Origin: Levilactobacillus bambusae
GTDB taxonomy: Bacteria; Bacillota; Bacilli; Lactobacillales; Lactobacillaceae
Length of the DNA: 64,000 nt
Reading direction: 5' to 3'
Assembly (NCBI RefSeq): GCF_003124125.1
Contig: NZ_QCXQ01000002.1
Span: forward strand, 706,799-770,798
Numbering within the stretch: the first letter of the stretch is position 1; each line of letters opens with the position of its first letter. A program made the position numbers and the translations under genes. Positions 19,722 to 27,715 of this stretch are shown here, one piece after another. The notes under the pieces are model-generated. The model was not told the DNA's origin. It saw nothing but the letters and a program-made list of their open reading frames with translations, and did no database searches.

Positions 19722-19737
19722 TGTTTCATATGAAACA
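19722..19737. promoter_or_regulatory. parS-like site 2
   Basis: TGTTTCATATGAAACA is a perfect palindrome with two central changes from the parS consensus, immediately after the mnmG terminator. Confidence 0.5.
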
Positions 19738-19787
19738 TTACGGATTTATAAAGGTCCAAACTTTTCGTTAAAATGAAGGCAGATTAA

Positions 19788-19816
19788 TTGAAACTTTGAT
19801 TCGAGGTTACGATAAT
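19788..19816 (+). promoter_or_regulatory. Promoter of the HesB-like gene
   Basis: TTGAAA, 17 nt, GATAAT, 35 nt before the start codon. Confidence 0.6.
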
Positions 19817-19850
19817 AAGCATAGCACAGTAGTCGATTGGAGGGATCACC

Positions 19851-20207
19851 ATGAATTTAATGGTTGCCGATTCAGCACGAAAAAAAATAGCTCCGCTTTT
19901 AGGGCCCCACACGCGGGTTCTACTAAGTTTAGATGACGGCGTAGGCCCCTATTCTCATCATGGCTTAGTCGCTTTAGAGGTGGATTTTATGTTGGTCATC
20001 ATTCGGGATGATATGCCATTCGAAGATTATAATACCCCGATTGAAACGAATATGGGGACCTGGTACGCTAAGGATTATTCCGTTCGCCAGTTGGGTCAAA
20101 ATATGACGCTTTCCCTGCAGCCGACGTATAACACATTGCAATTAAAGGCTGATGGTGAAATGATTGATGACAGCATCGGGATTGAAGATTTAACCGGACA
20201 GAAATAA
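19851..20207 (+). CDS. IscA/HesB-like (iron-sulfur biosynthesis family) protein without cysteines
   Basis: 118 residues, all-beta in character, starting M-N-L-M-V-A-D-S-A-R-K-K-I-A like the IscA/HesB-type proteins annotated in lactobacilli. The three Cys that bind the cluster in true A-type scaffolds are absent (there is no Cys at all), so cluster transfer is doubtful and the name describes fold only. GGAGGGATCACC precedes the first ATG; a second ATG three codons later is less well placed. It stands 72 nt before the condensation-type gene in the same direction with no terminator between, so co-transcription is likely. Confidence 0.55.
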   Translation: MNLMVADSARKKIAPLLGPHTRVLLSLDDGVGPYSHHGLVALEVDFMLVIIRDDMPFEDYNTPIETNMGTWYAKDYSVRQLGQNMTLSLQPTYNTLQLKADGEMIDDSIGIEDLTGQK

Positions 20208-20279
20208 AACTAAATTGTAATTAATAATTTAAATTAGTTGTTATTAATAATAAAAAGCGAGTTCTAAAGGGGTGACACA

Positions 20280-21503
20280 ATGATTTATCGTGGTGAACCG
20301 TTAGATATTTTAAGCACGCTTGATTTTCAAGGCCGATATCCATTAATGGAGGCCGTTGTTCATTTGGCCCACCGCTTAAATATCCCACGGCTAAAGGCGG
20401 CGGTCACGGCAACGGCGAGCGTCGTACCAGAGATTTACGGGGGGTATAGTTTGAAACGAAACCGGTTTGACACCCCAAAGCGGGATGACTTAACGGTTGT
20501 ACAAGAATACGCTAGTTTTCAGGACCCTGAGCGAGCCTCCCTTGACCTGTTAGCTGGTCCGCAGCTCCAGGTTCAAGTGATTCATCACGATGATGCGGAT
20601 GTTCTTCGGATTTTTATAAGCCACCTCGTGACGGATGGCGTGGGATTTAAGAACTACCTTTACTTACTTGCAGCGGCGTATAACGGGGATGATATTTCCA
20701 CCATCAGGAACGATCGCAGTGTGCGATCGATTCTGGCCGGCCTGAAAAAGCGGTCCCACGTTGAAGTGGATCAGGAAGAAACCGAGATTGCTTCGGACTG
20801 GCAGCCGATTCCCGGCGGGGTTCATTACCATAACGGTAAAATTACAATTGGTCAGCGCAGTTTTAAACGGATTGAGCAGGCCAGTCAAACCCATGATTTT
20901 AGCGTTGAAGAGGTTGTGTTAGCTGCATATGCGAAGGCTATTAACGTCCTAACGGGCAAGCAAAGGCTTCAAATACCATTCCCCGTGAATCTTCGGCAGT
21001 TTAATCCCGCACGTTTTTCGGATCAGACCGTTCAAATTGCGAATTTAACGGGACAGCTGCTTGTTTCCGTTCAAATTCATATTTACGATACCTTTGATAC
21101 CATCTTACAGCGGGTTCATGACACGATTGAAACCATGATTGATCAGCAGCAGTACCTTAACGTTATTCCGGCTTTGCAGCGACTAAGCCGGTGGGCGACC
21201 CCGGATATGATGCGCCGGATGATTGCCAGAAACCAACCCCTGCGCCACGTTTCGTTCGAGGCGTTTGGGGAGGTTGATGCTAACCGGTTTATGTTTGACC
21301 AGATTCCGGTGGCGGGCGTTTACCTGACCGATTCGTTTCGAACGATGCCGGACTTCCGGCTGACGATGAGTTCGTTTAACGACAGCTGCACGCTATCGTT
21401 TCGGATGCTTGGATCAGAGCAGGATTACCAACAGGGGCTAAAAGTCCTGAACAATATGGAAAGTACGCTAACGATGTGGGCCCAAAAAATCTCACAGGAT
21501 TAA
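20280..21503 (+). CDS. Condensation/CAT-superfamily acyltransferase-like protein
   Basis: 407 residues. The motif H-L-V-T-D-G at about residue 123 is the HHxxxDG-type active site of the CoA-dependent acyltransferase superfamily (chloramphenicol acetyltransferase, NRPS condensation domains, alcohol acetyltransferases). Here the first His is replaced by Ser (I-S-H-L-V-T-D-G). A second-half block I-P-F-P-V-N-L-R-Q-F resembles the PVxLR region of this fold. There is no carrier-protein or adenylation domain next to it, so it is not part of a visible NRPS. An O- or N-acyltransferase on a small substrate is plausible; the substrate is unknown. GGGGTGAC lies before the ATG. A strong terminator follows, then an esterase. 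Confidence 0.65.
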   Translation: MIYRGEPLDILSTLDFQGRYPLMEAVVHLAHRLNIPRLKAAVTATASVVPEIYGGYSLKRNRFDTPKRDDLTVVQEYASFQDPERASLDLLAGPQLQVQVIHHDDADVLRIFISHLVTDGVGFKNYLYLLAAAYNGDDISTIRNDRSVRSILAGLKKRSHVEVDQEETEIASDWQPIPGGVHYHNGKITIGQRSFKRIEQASQTHDFSVEEVVLAAYAKAINVLTGKQRLQIPFPVNLRQFNPARFSDQTVQIANLTGQLLVSVQIHIYDTFDTILQRVHDTIETMIDQQQYLNVIPALQRLSRWATPDMMRRMIARNQPLRHVSFEAFGEVDANRFMFDQIPVAGVYLTDSFRTMPDFRLTMSSFNDSCTLSFRMLGSEQDYQQGLKVLNNMESTLTMWAQKISQD

Positions 21504-21516
21504 ATGAACTACCAGT

Positions 21517-21570
21517 AAGAAGCCGGTCCCTTTAATTGCCAAGACAATTGAATCGGGGCCCGCTTCTTAT
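21517..21570 (+). terminator. Terminator after the acyltransferase-like gene
   Basis: AAGAAGCCGGTCCCTTTAATTG pairs almost fully with the following complement, then TATTTTG. Confidence 0.85.
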
Positions 21571-21609
21571 TTTGTCAGGTGGGAGTGCGTAACTAGCAAG
21601 GAGGAAAAC

Positions 21610-22506
21610 ATGAAGTTTATTGACCGAGAAGTCCCGTTTGTGGCGGCTCAAACCCAGTTTGTGAAACAGCAACAATTAAACCTTTCCTATGCCGAGGGTG
21701 ACCGGCACCAATTAGACGTTTACTTGCCAAACGAAGGGGCGGGCCCGTTTCCGACCATCATTGATATATACGGGGGCGGCCTCTACTTTGGGGAGAAGAG
21801 TTCACATAAAATGGAAGGGGCCCTTCGGCTTTTAGAACGTGGGTTTGCGGTGGTTTCGCCAAATTATTCGCTGTCGTGGCAACGCCGGTACCCGGCCCAA
21901 ATTTTTGAAATTAAGGCGGCCATTCGGTACGTCCGGGCCCACGCCAAGGGTCTGCAGCTTGATCCTGACAACTTCTTTTTAATGGGGGAATCCTCCGGGG
22001 CCCAGTTAGCCATGATGGTGGCAGCAACGGATGCCGTTTCTGAAATGCAAAACGACTTAGGCGGAAATTTGACGGTTGACAGCCGGGTCAACGCGGTGAT
22101 TGCTTCGTACGGCCCCTATGACTTCCGGCTGATGCGGCCCCAGTTTGAAACATTAGGGATCACCCCGAAGTTTCCGGAGACCGGGGCGGCCGATTCGTTT
22201 GAAGGTATGATGTTTGGAAAAACGAAGCCAGCGAACGCAAAGGCCGCCGTGGCAAAGGCCAACCCAGCTAACTGGTTAACGCCACAGATGCCGCCGGTGC
22301 TCCTATACGCGGGTACGGCGGATGCCGTGGTTCCCTACATCCAAAGCGTTAACCTGGCGAGCGAACTCGTGAGTGTCCTAGGTGAACGAAAGGTGGAATG
22401 GCACTGGCTTGAAGGTGCCCACCACGGCCCAGCCGACTTTTTGACACCGGTGGTTTACGACCAAAAAGAAGCTTTCCTCCGGCGCTTTGAAACGGCAACG
22501 GAATGA
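21610..22506 (+). CDS. Alpha/beta-hydrolase esterase (HSL/BD-FAE-like)
   Basis: 298 residues. The oxyanion region I-D-I-Y-G-G-G-L-Y-F-G replaces the usual HGGG (Tyr for His), and the nucleophile elbow is G-E-S-S-G-A-Q-L-A. The acid is likely in G-T-A-D-A-V-V-P, and the base His in E-G-A-H-H-G-P-A-D-F. No signal peptide, so cytoplasmic. The family hydrolyses short acyl or aryl esters. AAGGAGG precedes the ATG. Copy 3a of the palindromic repeat begins on the base after the stop. Confidence 0.88.
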   Translation: MKFIDREVPFVAAQTQFVKQQQLNLSYAEGDRHQLDVYLPNEGAGPFPTIIDIYGGGLYFGEKSSHKMEGALRLLERGFAVVSPNYSLSWQRRYPAQIFEIKAAIRYVRAHAKGLQLDPDNFFLMGESSGAQLAMMVAATDAVSEMQNDLGGNLTVDSRVNAVIASYGPYDFRLMRPQFETLGITPKFPETGAADSFEGMMFGKTKPANAKAAVAKANPANWLTPQMPPVLLYAGTADAVVPYIQSVNLASELVSVLGERKVEWHWLEGAHHGPADFLTPVVYDQKEAFLRRFETATE

Positions 22507-22623
22507 AGGGTGTGGAAAGCCTCGCTAACTCTCGAGGATTAACGTAAGCAGAAAAAAATACTGGGCTTTAGTATTATTTGCTGCTTGGGTTAACCGGAAA
22601 GAGTTGAGGCTTGGAACCCGACT
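22507..22623 (+). repeat. Palindromic intergenic repeat (copy 3a)
   Basis: Starts directly after the esterase TGA with AGGGTGTGGA. Outer arms AAGCCTC and GAGGCTT, core CGAGGATTAACGT and GGGTTAACCGG, inner arms TAAGCAG and CTGCTT around a TACTGGGCTTTAGTA hairpin top. Confidence 0.85.
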
Positions 22624-22624
22624 G

Positions 22625-22741
22625 AGGGTGTGGAACCGTTCGGTAGATCTTGAGGATTAACGGGGTCATCGAAAAATGCTGGGCTTGGGCATTATTCGAT
22701 GACCTGGTTAAACGCAGAGATCTGAGCGGTGGAACCCAACT
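22625..22741 (+). repeat. Palindromic intergenic repeat (copy 3b)
   Basis: Outer arms ACCGTTC/GAGCGGT, AGATCT on both sides, inner arms GTCATCGAA/TTCGATGAC. The inner hairpin nearly matches copy 5, 18 kb away. Confidence 0.85.
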
Positions 22742-22860
22742 AAAGGGTGTGGAGTCACTCGGTAGAGCTTGAGGATTAACGTAAGAAACAAAATATGCTG
22801 GGCTTTAGCATAATTTGTTTCTTGGGTTATCCGCAGAGATCTGAGTGATGGAACCTAACT
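22742..22860 (+). repeat. Palindromic intergenic repeat (copy 3c)
   Basis: Outer arms TCACTC/GAGTGA, inner arms AAGAAACAAA/TTTGTTTCTT, top hairpin TATGCTGGGCTTTAGCATA. Confidence 0.85.
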
Positions 22861-22908
22861 AAAGGGTATGGAGACCCTCGGTAGATCTTGAGGCTTGCAC
22901 CCCGACTA
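22861..22908 (+). repeat. Palindromic intergenic repeat, internally deleted (copy 3d)
   Basis: The 5' part GGTAGATCTTGAGG is joined directly to the terminal GCACCCCGACTAA, so the whole inner hairpin is missing. The 500-base gap from 22507 to 23010 is filled by copies 3a-3d and the palindrome at 22909. Confidence 0.65.
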
Positions 22909-22970
22909 ACCACCCCAAATAAGGATGATGACCAAGATCGATCTTGGTCATCATCCTTATTTGGGGTGGT
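22909..22970. repeat. Perfect 62-bp palindrome, possible terminator of the Bcr/CflA gene
   Basis: Thirty-one bases are followed by their exact complement with no loop, centred between 22939 and 22940 (ACCAAGATCGATCTTGGT). It lies between the repeat array and the convergent exporter gene. No T-run follows on either strand. Confidence 0.9.
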
Positions 22971-23010
22971 ATAAATGTTTGATTTTAGTGTTCTTACGAC
23001 GTTTAGGGCC

Positions 23011-24204
23011 TTAGACTGTGGGTTTTAATTCACTGGTATGGGTTAAACCGAGGGCTAATGCGGCCGAGATCAGCATCCAGATGGCCATCGAGGCGTATGA
23101 TCCCGGCTTGCCTAGTCCGACGAGCGGCGAGGCTAAGCCGCCTAACCCATCCTGAGAAAGGCCGATGAGGGCTGAAACGCTGCCGGCGTTGGCCGTTGCG
23201 TTTTCGAGAATTAAGGATCCCGAGAGGGTTAATCCGGCGCCGTTCAATAATAAAATAATGAAGAGCAGGGATACCACTAACCATAACTGTTGGGGGAAGA
23301 ACAGCGACAGCACTAAGCAGCCCGTGGCAAGCAGGGTCAGCCGCAGCACCCAGATGAGCTGCCGCCGGTTGTCTAAGCGACCCACTAACCGGGCAGGGAT
23401 GGCACTCCCGAGCGCCATGGCAAGTCCGTTCATGGCGTATAACCAGCTAAAGGCCTGGGCGGACATGCCAAAACCGTGTTGAAAGACGAAGGAGGACGCC
23501 GAAATGTAGCAGAATAAAATGGCGTAGATGAGCCCGGTCACGAGGAGCATGGCGTCAAACCGGGGATGCGTTAACAGTTTTCCCATGGCGGCAAAGGAGC
23601 TCCGCAGGCTGCCCGTTGACCGTTTGTCCATCGGTAAGCTTTCGGGTAGCCCGATGGCGACGGCCAGGGTAATGAGAATCCCGATGAGGGTTAAGAGCCA
23701 GAAGATACCTTCCCACGGCACAACGGCGATGAGCATGCCACCAATGAGGGGGGCGATGATGGGGAAGAGGCCGTTCACCGCATTAAGCATGGCGTAAAAC
23801 CGGGTTAATTGGTTGCCGGAAAAGAGGTCCGAGGTTACCGCCCGCGACAGAACCTGGCCGGCCGCTCCAGCCGCCCCCTGAATAAACCGGAGGGCGATTA
23901 AGACGCCGATGCTATGGGAAAGGGTAATGAGAAACGAGGCGATGGCAAACGTGGCAAAGCCGGCTAAGAGCATCTTCTTTCGGCCGTACCGATCCGATAA
24001 CGGGCCCCAAAAAACCTGGCCTAACGCGAGGCCAACTAAGCAGGCGGTAATACTAAGCTGCATGAGTGAAGCGCTGGTATGAAACTGGGTCGTCATCTGC
24101 GGCAGAGCCGGCATGTAAAGGTCGATGGAGAGAGGGCCGGTTGCGCTGATCGTCCCTAAAAGCAGGGTGAGCCACGTTGCCCGTGAACGGTTTGTATGGG
24201 CCAA
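23011..24204 (-). CDS. Bcr/CflA-family multidrug exporter (MFS)
   Basis: 397 residues with 12 hydrophobic segments. The start T-G-P-L-S-I-D-L-Y-M-P-A-L-P and the loop G-P-L-S-D-R-Y-G-R-K-K-M (motif A) are characteristic of the Bcr/CflA branch. A proton-driven drug or metabolite efflux role is expected. The start is TTG at 24204 with AAAGGA 10 nt upstream. A stable hairpin lies in its leader (24242-24285). It is convergent with the esterase across the repeat array. Confidence 0.9.
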   Translation of the reverse strand: MAHTNRSRATWLTLLLGTISATGPLSIDLYMPALPQMTTQFHTSASLMQLSITACLVGLALGQVFWGPLSDRYGRKKMLLAGFATFAIASFLITLSHSIGVLIALRFIQGAAGAAGQVLSRAVTSDLFSGNQLTRFYAMLNAVNGLFPIIAPLIGGMLIAVVPWEGIFWLLTLIGILITLAVAIGLPESLPMDKRSTGSLRSSFAAMGKLLTHPRFDAMLLVTGLIYAILFCYISASSFVFQHGFGMSAQAFSWLYAMNGLAMALGSAIPARLVGRLDNRRQLIWVLRLTLLATGCLVLSLFFPQQLWLVVSLLFIILLLNGAGLTLSGSLILENATANAGSVSALIGLSQDGLGGLASPLVGLGKPGSYASMAIWMLISAALALGLTHTSELKPTV

Positions 24205-24241
24205 AAATTGTCAATCCTTTCATTCCCGGTCCGCTATTGTG

Positions 24242-24285
24242 AATAAGGAAGTGCGCCCGCAAATCACCGGGTGCACTTCCTTATT
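24242..24285. repeat. Stable hairpin upstream of the Bcr/CflA gene
   Basis: AATAAGGAAGTGC pairs with GCACTTCCTTATT (13 bp). It lies 38 nt before the exporter start on the minus strand. It may be a leader structure or an isolated terminator. Confidence 0.55.
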
Positions 24286-24438
24286 ATTTAACGGGACTTA
24301 AGTTGATTAACCTTAGTGTAACAGTTTTACTGAAAAAATGGCTGGAAAGCTGGTAATTAAGTTGTCAGCCAGCGGAATTAAGGCGAACATGGTAAAATTA
24401 GAGGGTGAGAATTGATTTTTTTACCAAGGAGCCGACTC

Positions 24439-25026
24439 ATGAAAATCATAAGAGAGATAGCAAGCTGGGTAATACCGGTCATCATTGGTTTATTAATCGC
24501 ACTAGGTATTAAGGACTACGTCTTCGCGATGGTCCGGGTGGATGGTCCATCAATGACACCCAATTTAAAAAATGACGAGCGAGTACTGGTTGTTAAACCG
24601 CTATCCGTAAATCGCATGGGTGTGATTGTATTCGATGCCTACGGGGAGGACCCCGATGCCGCTCCGGGGACGGACTATGTCAAACGGGTGATTGGGTTGC
24701 CTGGTGATACGGTGGCCAGCAAGGATGGTCAGCTCTACGTTAACCAAAAACGGGTTTCGCAATCCTACATAAGTGAATCGGAACGAACGAAGGGAACGGG
24801 CAACTGGACGTTATCAAGCCTAGCCAAAACTAACGAATGGCCCCGGTCAGAACAGGTGGCTCGGGTCCCAAAGGGCAAGGTATTTGTTCTAGGCGATCAC
24901 CGAAGTGTTTCAAACGACAGCCGGTATTGGGGATATGTGTCCCAGGATAAAATTATCGGGGTCGTTAAGGTGCCCTTCTGGATTTCGACCAAGTCCGCTA
25001 GGGACAATATCAATGATTTCAAGTAG
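24439..25026 (+). CDS. lepB: Signal peptidase I
   Basis: 195 residues. A single N-terminal membrane anchor is followed by the catalytic Ser in D-G-P-S-M-T-P and the catalytic Lys in Y-V-K-R-V-I-G-L-P-G-D. Later boxes are G-D-H-R-S-V-S-N-D-S-R-Y-W-G. It cleaves signal peptides of exported proteins at the outer membrane face. The ATG at 24439 has AAGGAG 7 nt before it; an upstream in-frame start at 24412 does not. It is a single gene with its own terminator. Confidence 0.96.
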   Translation: MKIIREIASWVIPVIIGLLIALGIKDYVFAMVRVDGPSMTPNLKNDERVLVVKPLSVNRMGVIVFDAYGEDPDAAPGTDYVKRVIGLPGDTVASKDGQLYVNQKRVSQSYISESERTKGTGNWTLSSLAKTNEWPRSEQVARVPKGKVFVLGDHRSVSNDSRYWGYVSQDKIIGVVKVPFWISTKSARDNINDFK

Positions 25027-25045
25027 GACAACGGCCATATTATCC

Positions 25046-25100
25046 GGACCGCTAACTAGATTCAACGGGAAGAACCTGAATTTAGTTAGCGGCCTTGTTT
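25046..25100 (+). terminator. Terminator of lepB
   Basis: GGACCGCTAACTA and its complement TAGTTAGCGGCC enclose a loop, then TTGTTTTTT. The T-run doubles as the -35 region of the next operon. Confidence 0.85.
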
Positions 25101-25123
25101 TTTACTTTGAATGAGTGTACACT
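25095..25123 (+). promoter_or_regulatory. Promoter of the ABC exporter-TetR operon
   Basis: TTGTTT, 17 nt, TACACT; the -10 lies inside the first operator palindrome. Confidence 0.65.
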
Positions 25124-25126
25124 CAT
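25111..25126. promoter_or_regulatory. TetR-type operator 1
   Basis: A perfect palindrome ATGAGTGTACACTCAT covering the -10. The likely ligand is the TetR protein encoded last in the operon. Confidence 0.8.
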
Positions 25127-25137
25127 TTTGAACGAAA

Positions 25138-25153
25138 GTGAGTGTACACTCAC
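25138..25153. promoter_or_regulatory. TetR-type operator 2
   Basis: GTGAGTGTACACTCAC, 27 bp centre to centre from operator 1 and just before the Shine-Dalgarno. Confidence 0.8.
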
Positions 25154-25169
25154 TAAAGGAGGAATGGAA

Positions 25170-25910
25170 ATGACGTTAACGGTTAACGCTGAGAAAATTA
25201 CGAAGCGATTTGGCTCAAAAACCGTTTTGGATCAGGTGGATTTGCAGTTAAGTCCGGGTGAAATTTTAGGTTTGATTGGACCCTCCGGGGCGGGCAAAAC
25301 GACGCTGGTTAAGGCCATCTTAGGCATGGAAAAGTTAGATGGCGGGACCGCCCAGGTTTTTGAGCAGACGATGCCGAACCGGCCCGTCATGGCAGAAATT
25401 GGGTACATGGCACAGAGTGACGCCCTGTATCAGGATTTGACGGCGAAGGAAAACCTCCTCTTTTTTGCTCGATTGATGGGGGTTCCGCACGATCAACTAG
25501 CGCCTAATATGGCGTACGCCACGGAATTAGTGAATTTGACCGCCGATCTGAATAAGAAGGTCGTCGCCTACTCTGGGGGGATGAAGCGCCGGTTGTCCCT
25601 GGCGATTGCACTCATTCAGGATCCCGGTCTGCTCATCTTAGATGAACCCACCGTTGGAATTGATCCCGAACTGCGGCAGCAGATTTGGGCCGAATTAAAG
25701 CGGCTGAAGGATCAGGGCAAGGCGATTCTAATCACGACCCATGTGATGGATGAGGCTGAGCGATGTGACCAGCTCATGCTGATTCGGGAAGGGATTGACT
25801 TGGCCCATGGAACGCCGCAGGAACTAAAGGACCGGTACGGAGTCGCAACTATTGAACAGGTATTTTTAAAGGCGGGGAGGCTTCAAGATGAGAATCAAAG
25901 CAATCGTTAA
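25170..25910 (+). CDS. ABC exporter ATP-binding protein
   Basis: 246 residues. Walker A G-P-S-G-A-G-K-T-T-L, signature Y-S-G-G-M-K-R-R-L, Walker B L-L-I-L-D-E-P-T-V-G and the H-loop T-T-H-V-M-D-E. This is the drug-resistance (DrrA-like) group that pairs with ABC-2 permeases. The ATG at 25170 is 7 nt after AGGAGG; the frame is open further upstream but through the operators. It overlaps the permease by 23 nt, indicating coupled translation. Confidence 0.93.
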   Translation: MTLTVNAEKITKRFGSKTVLDQVDLQLSPGEILGLIGPSGAGKTTLVKAILGMEKLDGGTAQVFEQTMPNRPVMAEIGYMAQSDALYQDLTAKENLLFFARLMGVPHDQLAPNMAYATELVNLTADLNKKVVAYSGGMKRRLSLAIALIQDPGLLILDEPTVGIDPELRQQIWAELKRLKDQGKAILITTHVMDEAERCDQLMLIREGIDLAHGTPQELKDRYGVATIEQVFLKAGRLQDENQSNR

Positions 25911-27069
25911 GCGGGTCTTACTCCAAATGGTACGGGATAAACGAACGCTCGCCCTGCTATTTTTGGCCCCGCTGCTCGTGCTCTCGCTGATGTACGTTTT
26001 ATTTCAGTCTAACCAAACGACGACGGCCACCATCGGGATTCGGTCAAACGTTGATGCCGACCTAGTGAAGGCCATTAAGTCAGACGATCTCACGGTCAAG
26101 ACGTACGGTCGGCACGCGAACGCTAAAACGGAAATTCGCCGCCATGATTTGGCGGGCTTTATTACGCAGGACGGTGATAAACTAAGGGTGACCTACCAAA
26201 ACAGTCAGCCAAGTCAGGCGGCTTTAATTCGGCAGTCGCTGATTCAGGGCCAGACCAAGCTGCAATTTAAAGCCCTAACGGCCGTCACCAAGGCCCAGCA
26301 AGCGGCTTTAAAACAGACGCAGAGTCAGCTGAACCAGTTAACGGCCAGTTTGCCCGCTAGTTCGCCCGCTAGTTCGCAGCAATCGGCGACTAACCAGCCC
26401 CCGACGAAGGTCCAGCAGCCGACCCGCTACCACGTAACCAGCCACTATCTGTATGGTAGCCAGGATTCAACCTTCTTCGTGGAGTTCTTGCCCATTCTCT
26501 TAGGGTTCTTTGTATTCTTCTTCGTCTTCCTGATTTCAGGGATGTCCCTGTTAAACGAGCGAACCTCCGGCACCCTCACCCGGCTGTTAGCGACTCCCGT
26601 TCGCCGGGGTGAAATTATTACCGGCTATATGATTGGTTACGGACTGTTTGCCATCGTCCAAACGCTGATCATCTGTACGTTCTCCATCTACGTCTTTAAC
26701 GTGCATATTTTGGGGAGCTTTTGGCTGCTCGTCCTGATTAACCTGGTGCTCGCCTTAGTGGCACTATCCATGGGGATTTTTATTTCAACGTTTGCCAACA
26801 CGGAGTTTCAGATGATCCAGTTCATTCCGCTGGTGGTGGTCCCCCAGGTGTTCTTTTCGGGGTTGGTTCCCGTTAGCGGAATGGCCACGTGGCTGCAGGT
26901 TCTCGCCCACGTTTTCCCCTTATACTACGGGGGCGCGGCCTTAACGGACGTGGCAACGAAGGGCTTCACGTTTGGCGATGTTGCGCCGGAACTAGGAATC
27001 TTACTGCTGTTCGTGATTATTTTGACGGGGTTAAATACGGTGGGATTAAGACGGTATCGGAGGGTTTAA
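25888..27069 (+). CDS. ABC-2 type exporter permease
   Basis: 393 residues. One N-terminal helix (about 20-40) is followed by an extracellular region of about 160 residues with a Gln/Ser/Ala-rich stretch, then five to six helices starting F-V-E-F-L-P-I-L-L-G. The block L-N-E-R-T-S-G-T-L-T-R-L-L-A-T-P is the ABC-2 membrane signature. With the upstream ATPase it forms an exporter, probably of drugs or lipophilic compounds. The substrate is not readable from the sequence. Confidence 0.9.
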   Translation: MRIKAIVKRVLLQMVRDKRTLALLFLAPLLVLSLMYVLFQSNQTTTATIGIRSNVDADLVKAIKSDDLTVKTYGRHANAKTEIRRHDLAGFITQDGDKLRVTYQNSQPSQAALIRQSLIQGQTKLQFKALTAVTKAQQAALKQTQSQLNQLTASLPASSPASSQQSATNQPPTKVQQPTRYHVTSHYLYGSQDSTFFVEFLPILLGFFVFFFVFLISGMSLLNERTSGTLTRLLATPVRRGEIITGYMIGYGLFAIVQTLIICTFSIYVFNVHILGSFWLLVLINLVLALVALSMGIFISTFANTEFQMIQFIPLVVVPQVFFSGLVPVSGMATWLQVLAHVFPLYYGGAALTDVATKGFTFGDVAPELGILLLFVIILTGLNTVGLRRYRRV

Positions 27070-27070
27070 C

Positions 27071-27715
27071 GTGACACCAATTCAAGAATTTTTTAAGCAG
27101 GAAATGAGCCGCAGAGGGGATCTGACGTCGAAACAGAAACAGATTTTGGAGGCTAGCCTCACCCTGTTTGCGGAGAAGGGCTTTGAAAAAACGAGTACGG
27201 CTGATATTGCGGCCATGGCCGGGGTAGCCGAGGGTACGGTGTACCGGCACTATAAAACGAAGCGGGAGCTGTTGCTGGCAGTGCTAGCACCGTTGATGGC
27301 TGTGATGCCTAATATGGTGGCAGAATTCGATGAAAATACCGTCCGGAAACCCATTACGACGCTCCAAGAGTTCGTTCAGAATTTAGTGCGGGACCGCTTG
27401 GAGTTTCTGGATGTCAACTATAAGGAAGTCAAGGTGTTAGCGGGCGAACTGCTGTTTAACACGGATTTACGGCGGGAATTTATCAACAGCCTGTTAAGTA
27501 AGACGGAGGTCTTTTCCGACCTGACCAAAACGTTAGACCGGTTAAAGGCTGAGGGGAAAGTGGTGGACTGGCCAACCGATTTAATTCTGCAGTTTACCCT
27601 CTCAACGCTGATTGGATTTGTGGGCCGCCAATTTATTGAATTACCCTCGGAGTTAACGAAGGACCAGCGGGAAAAGATGACCGTGGCGTTTTTAGTCAAG
27701 GGACTAACCCCGTAA
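27071..27715 (+). CDS. TetR/AcrR-family regulator of the ABC exporter operon
   Basis: 214 residues. HTH: Q-I-L-E-A-S-L-T-L-F-A-E-K-G-F, T-S-T-A-D-I-A, A-E-G-T-V-Y-R-H-Y-K-T-K, the textbook TetR recognition region. The GTG start is one base after the permease stop with GGAGGG upstream. Being last in an operon whose promoter carries two 14-16 bp palindromes, it is most likely an autorepressor released by an exporter substrate; this is inference from layout. Confidence 0.93.
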   Translation: MTPIQEFFKQEMSRRGDLTSKQKQILEASLTLFAEKGFEKTSTADIAAMAGVAEGTVYRHYKTKRELLLAVLAPLMAVMPNMVAEFDENTVRKPITTLQEFVQNLVRDRLEFLDVNYKEVKVLAGELLFNTDLRREFINSLLSKTEVFSDLTKTLDRLKAEGKVVDWPTDLILQFTLSTLIGFVGRQFIELPSELTKDQREKMTVAFLVKGLTP

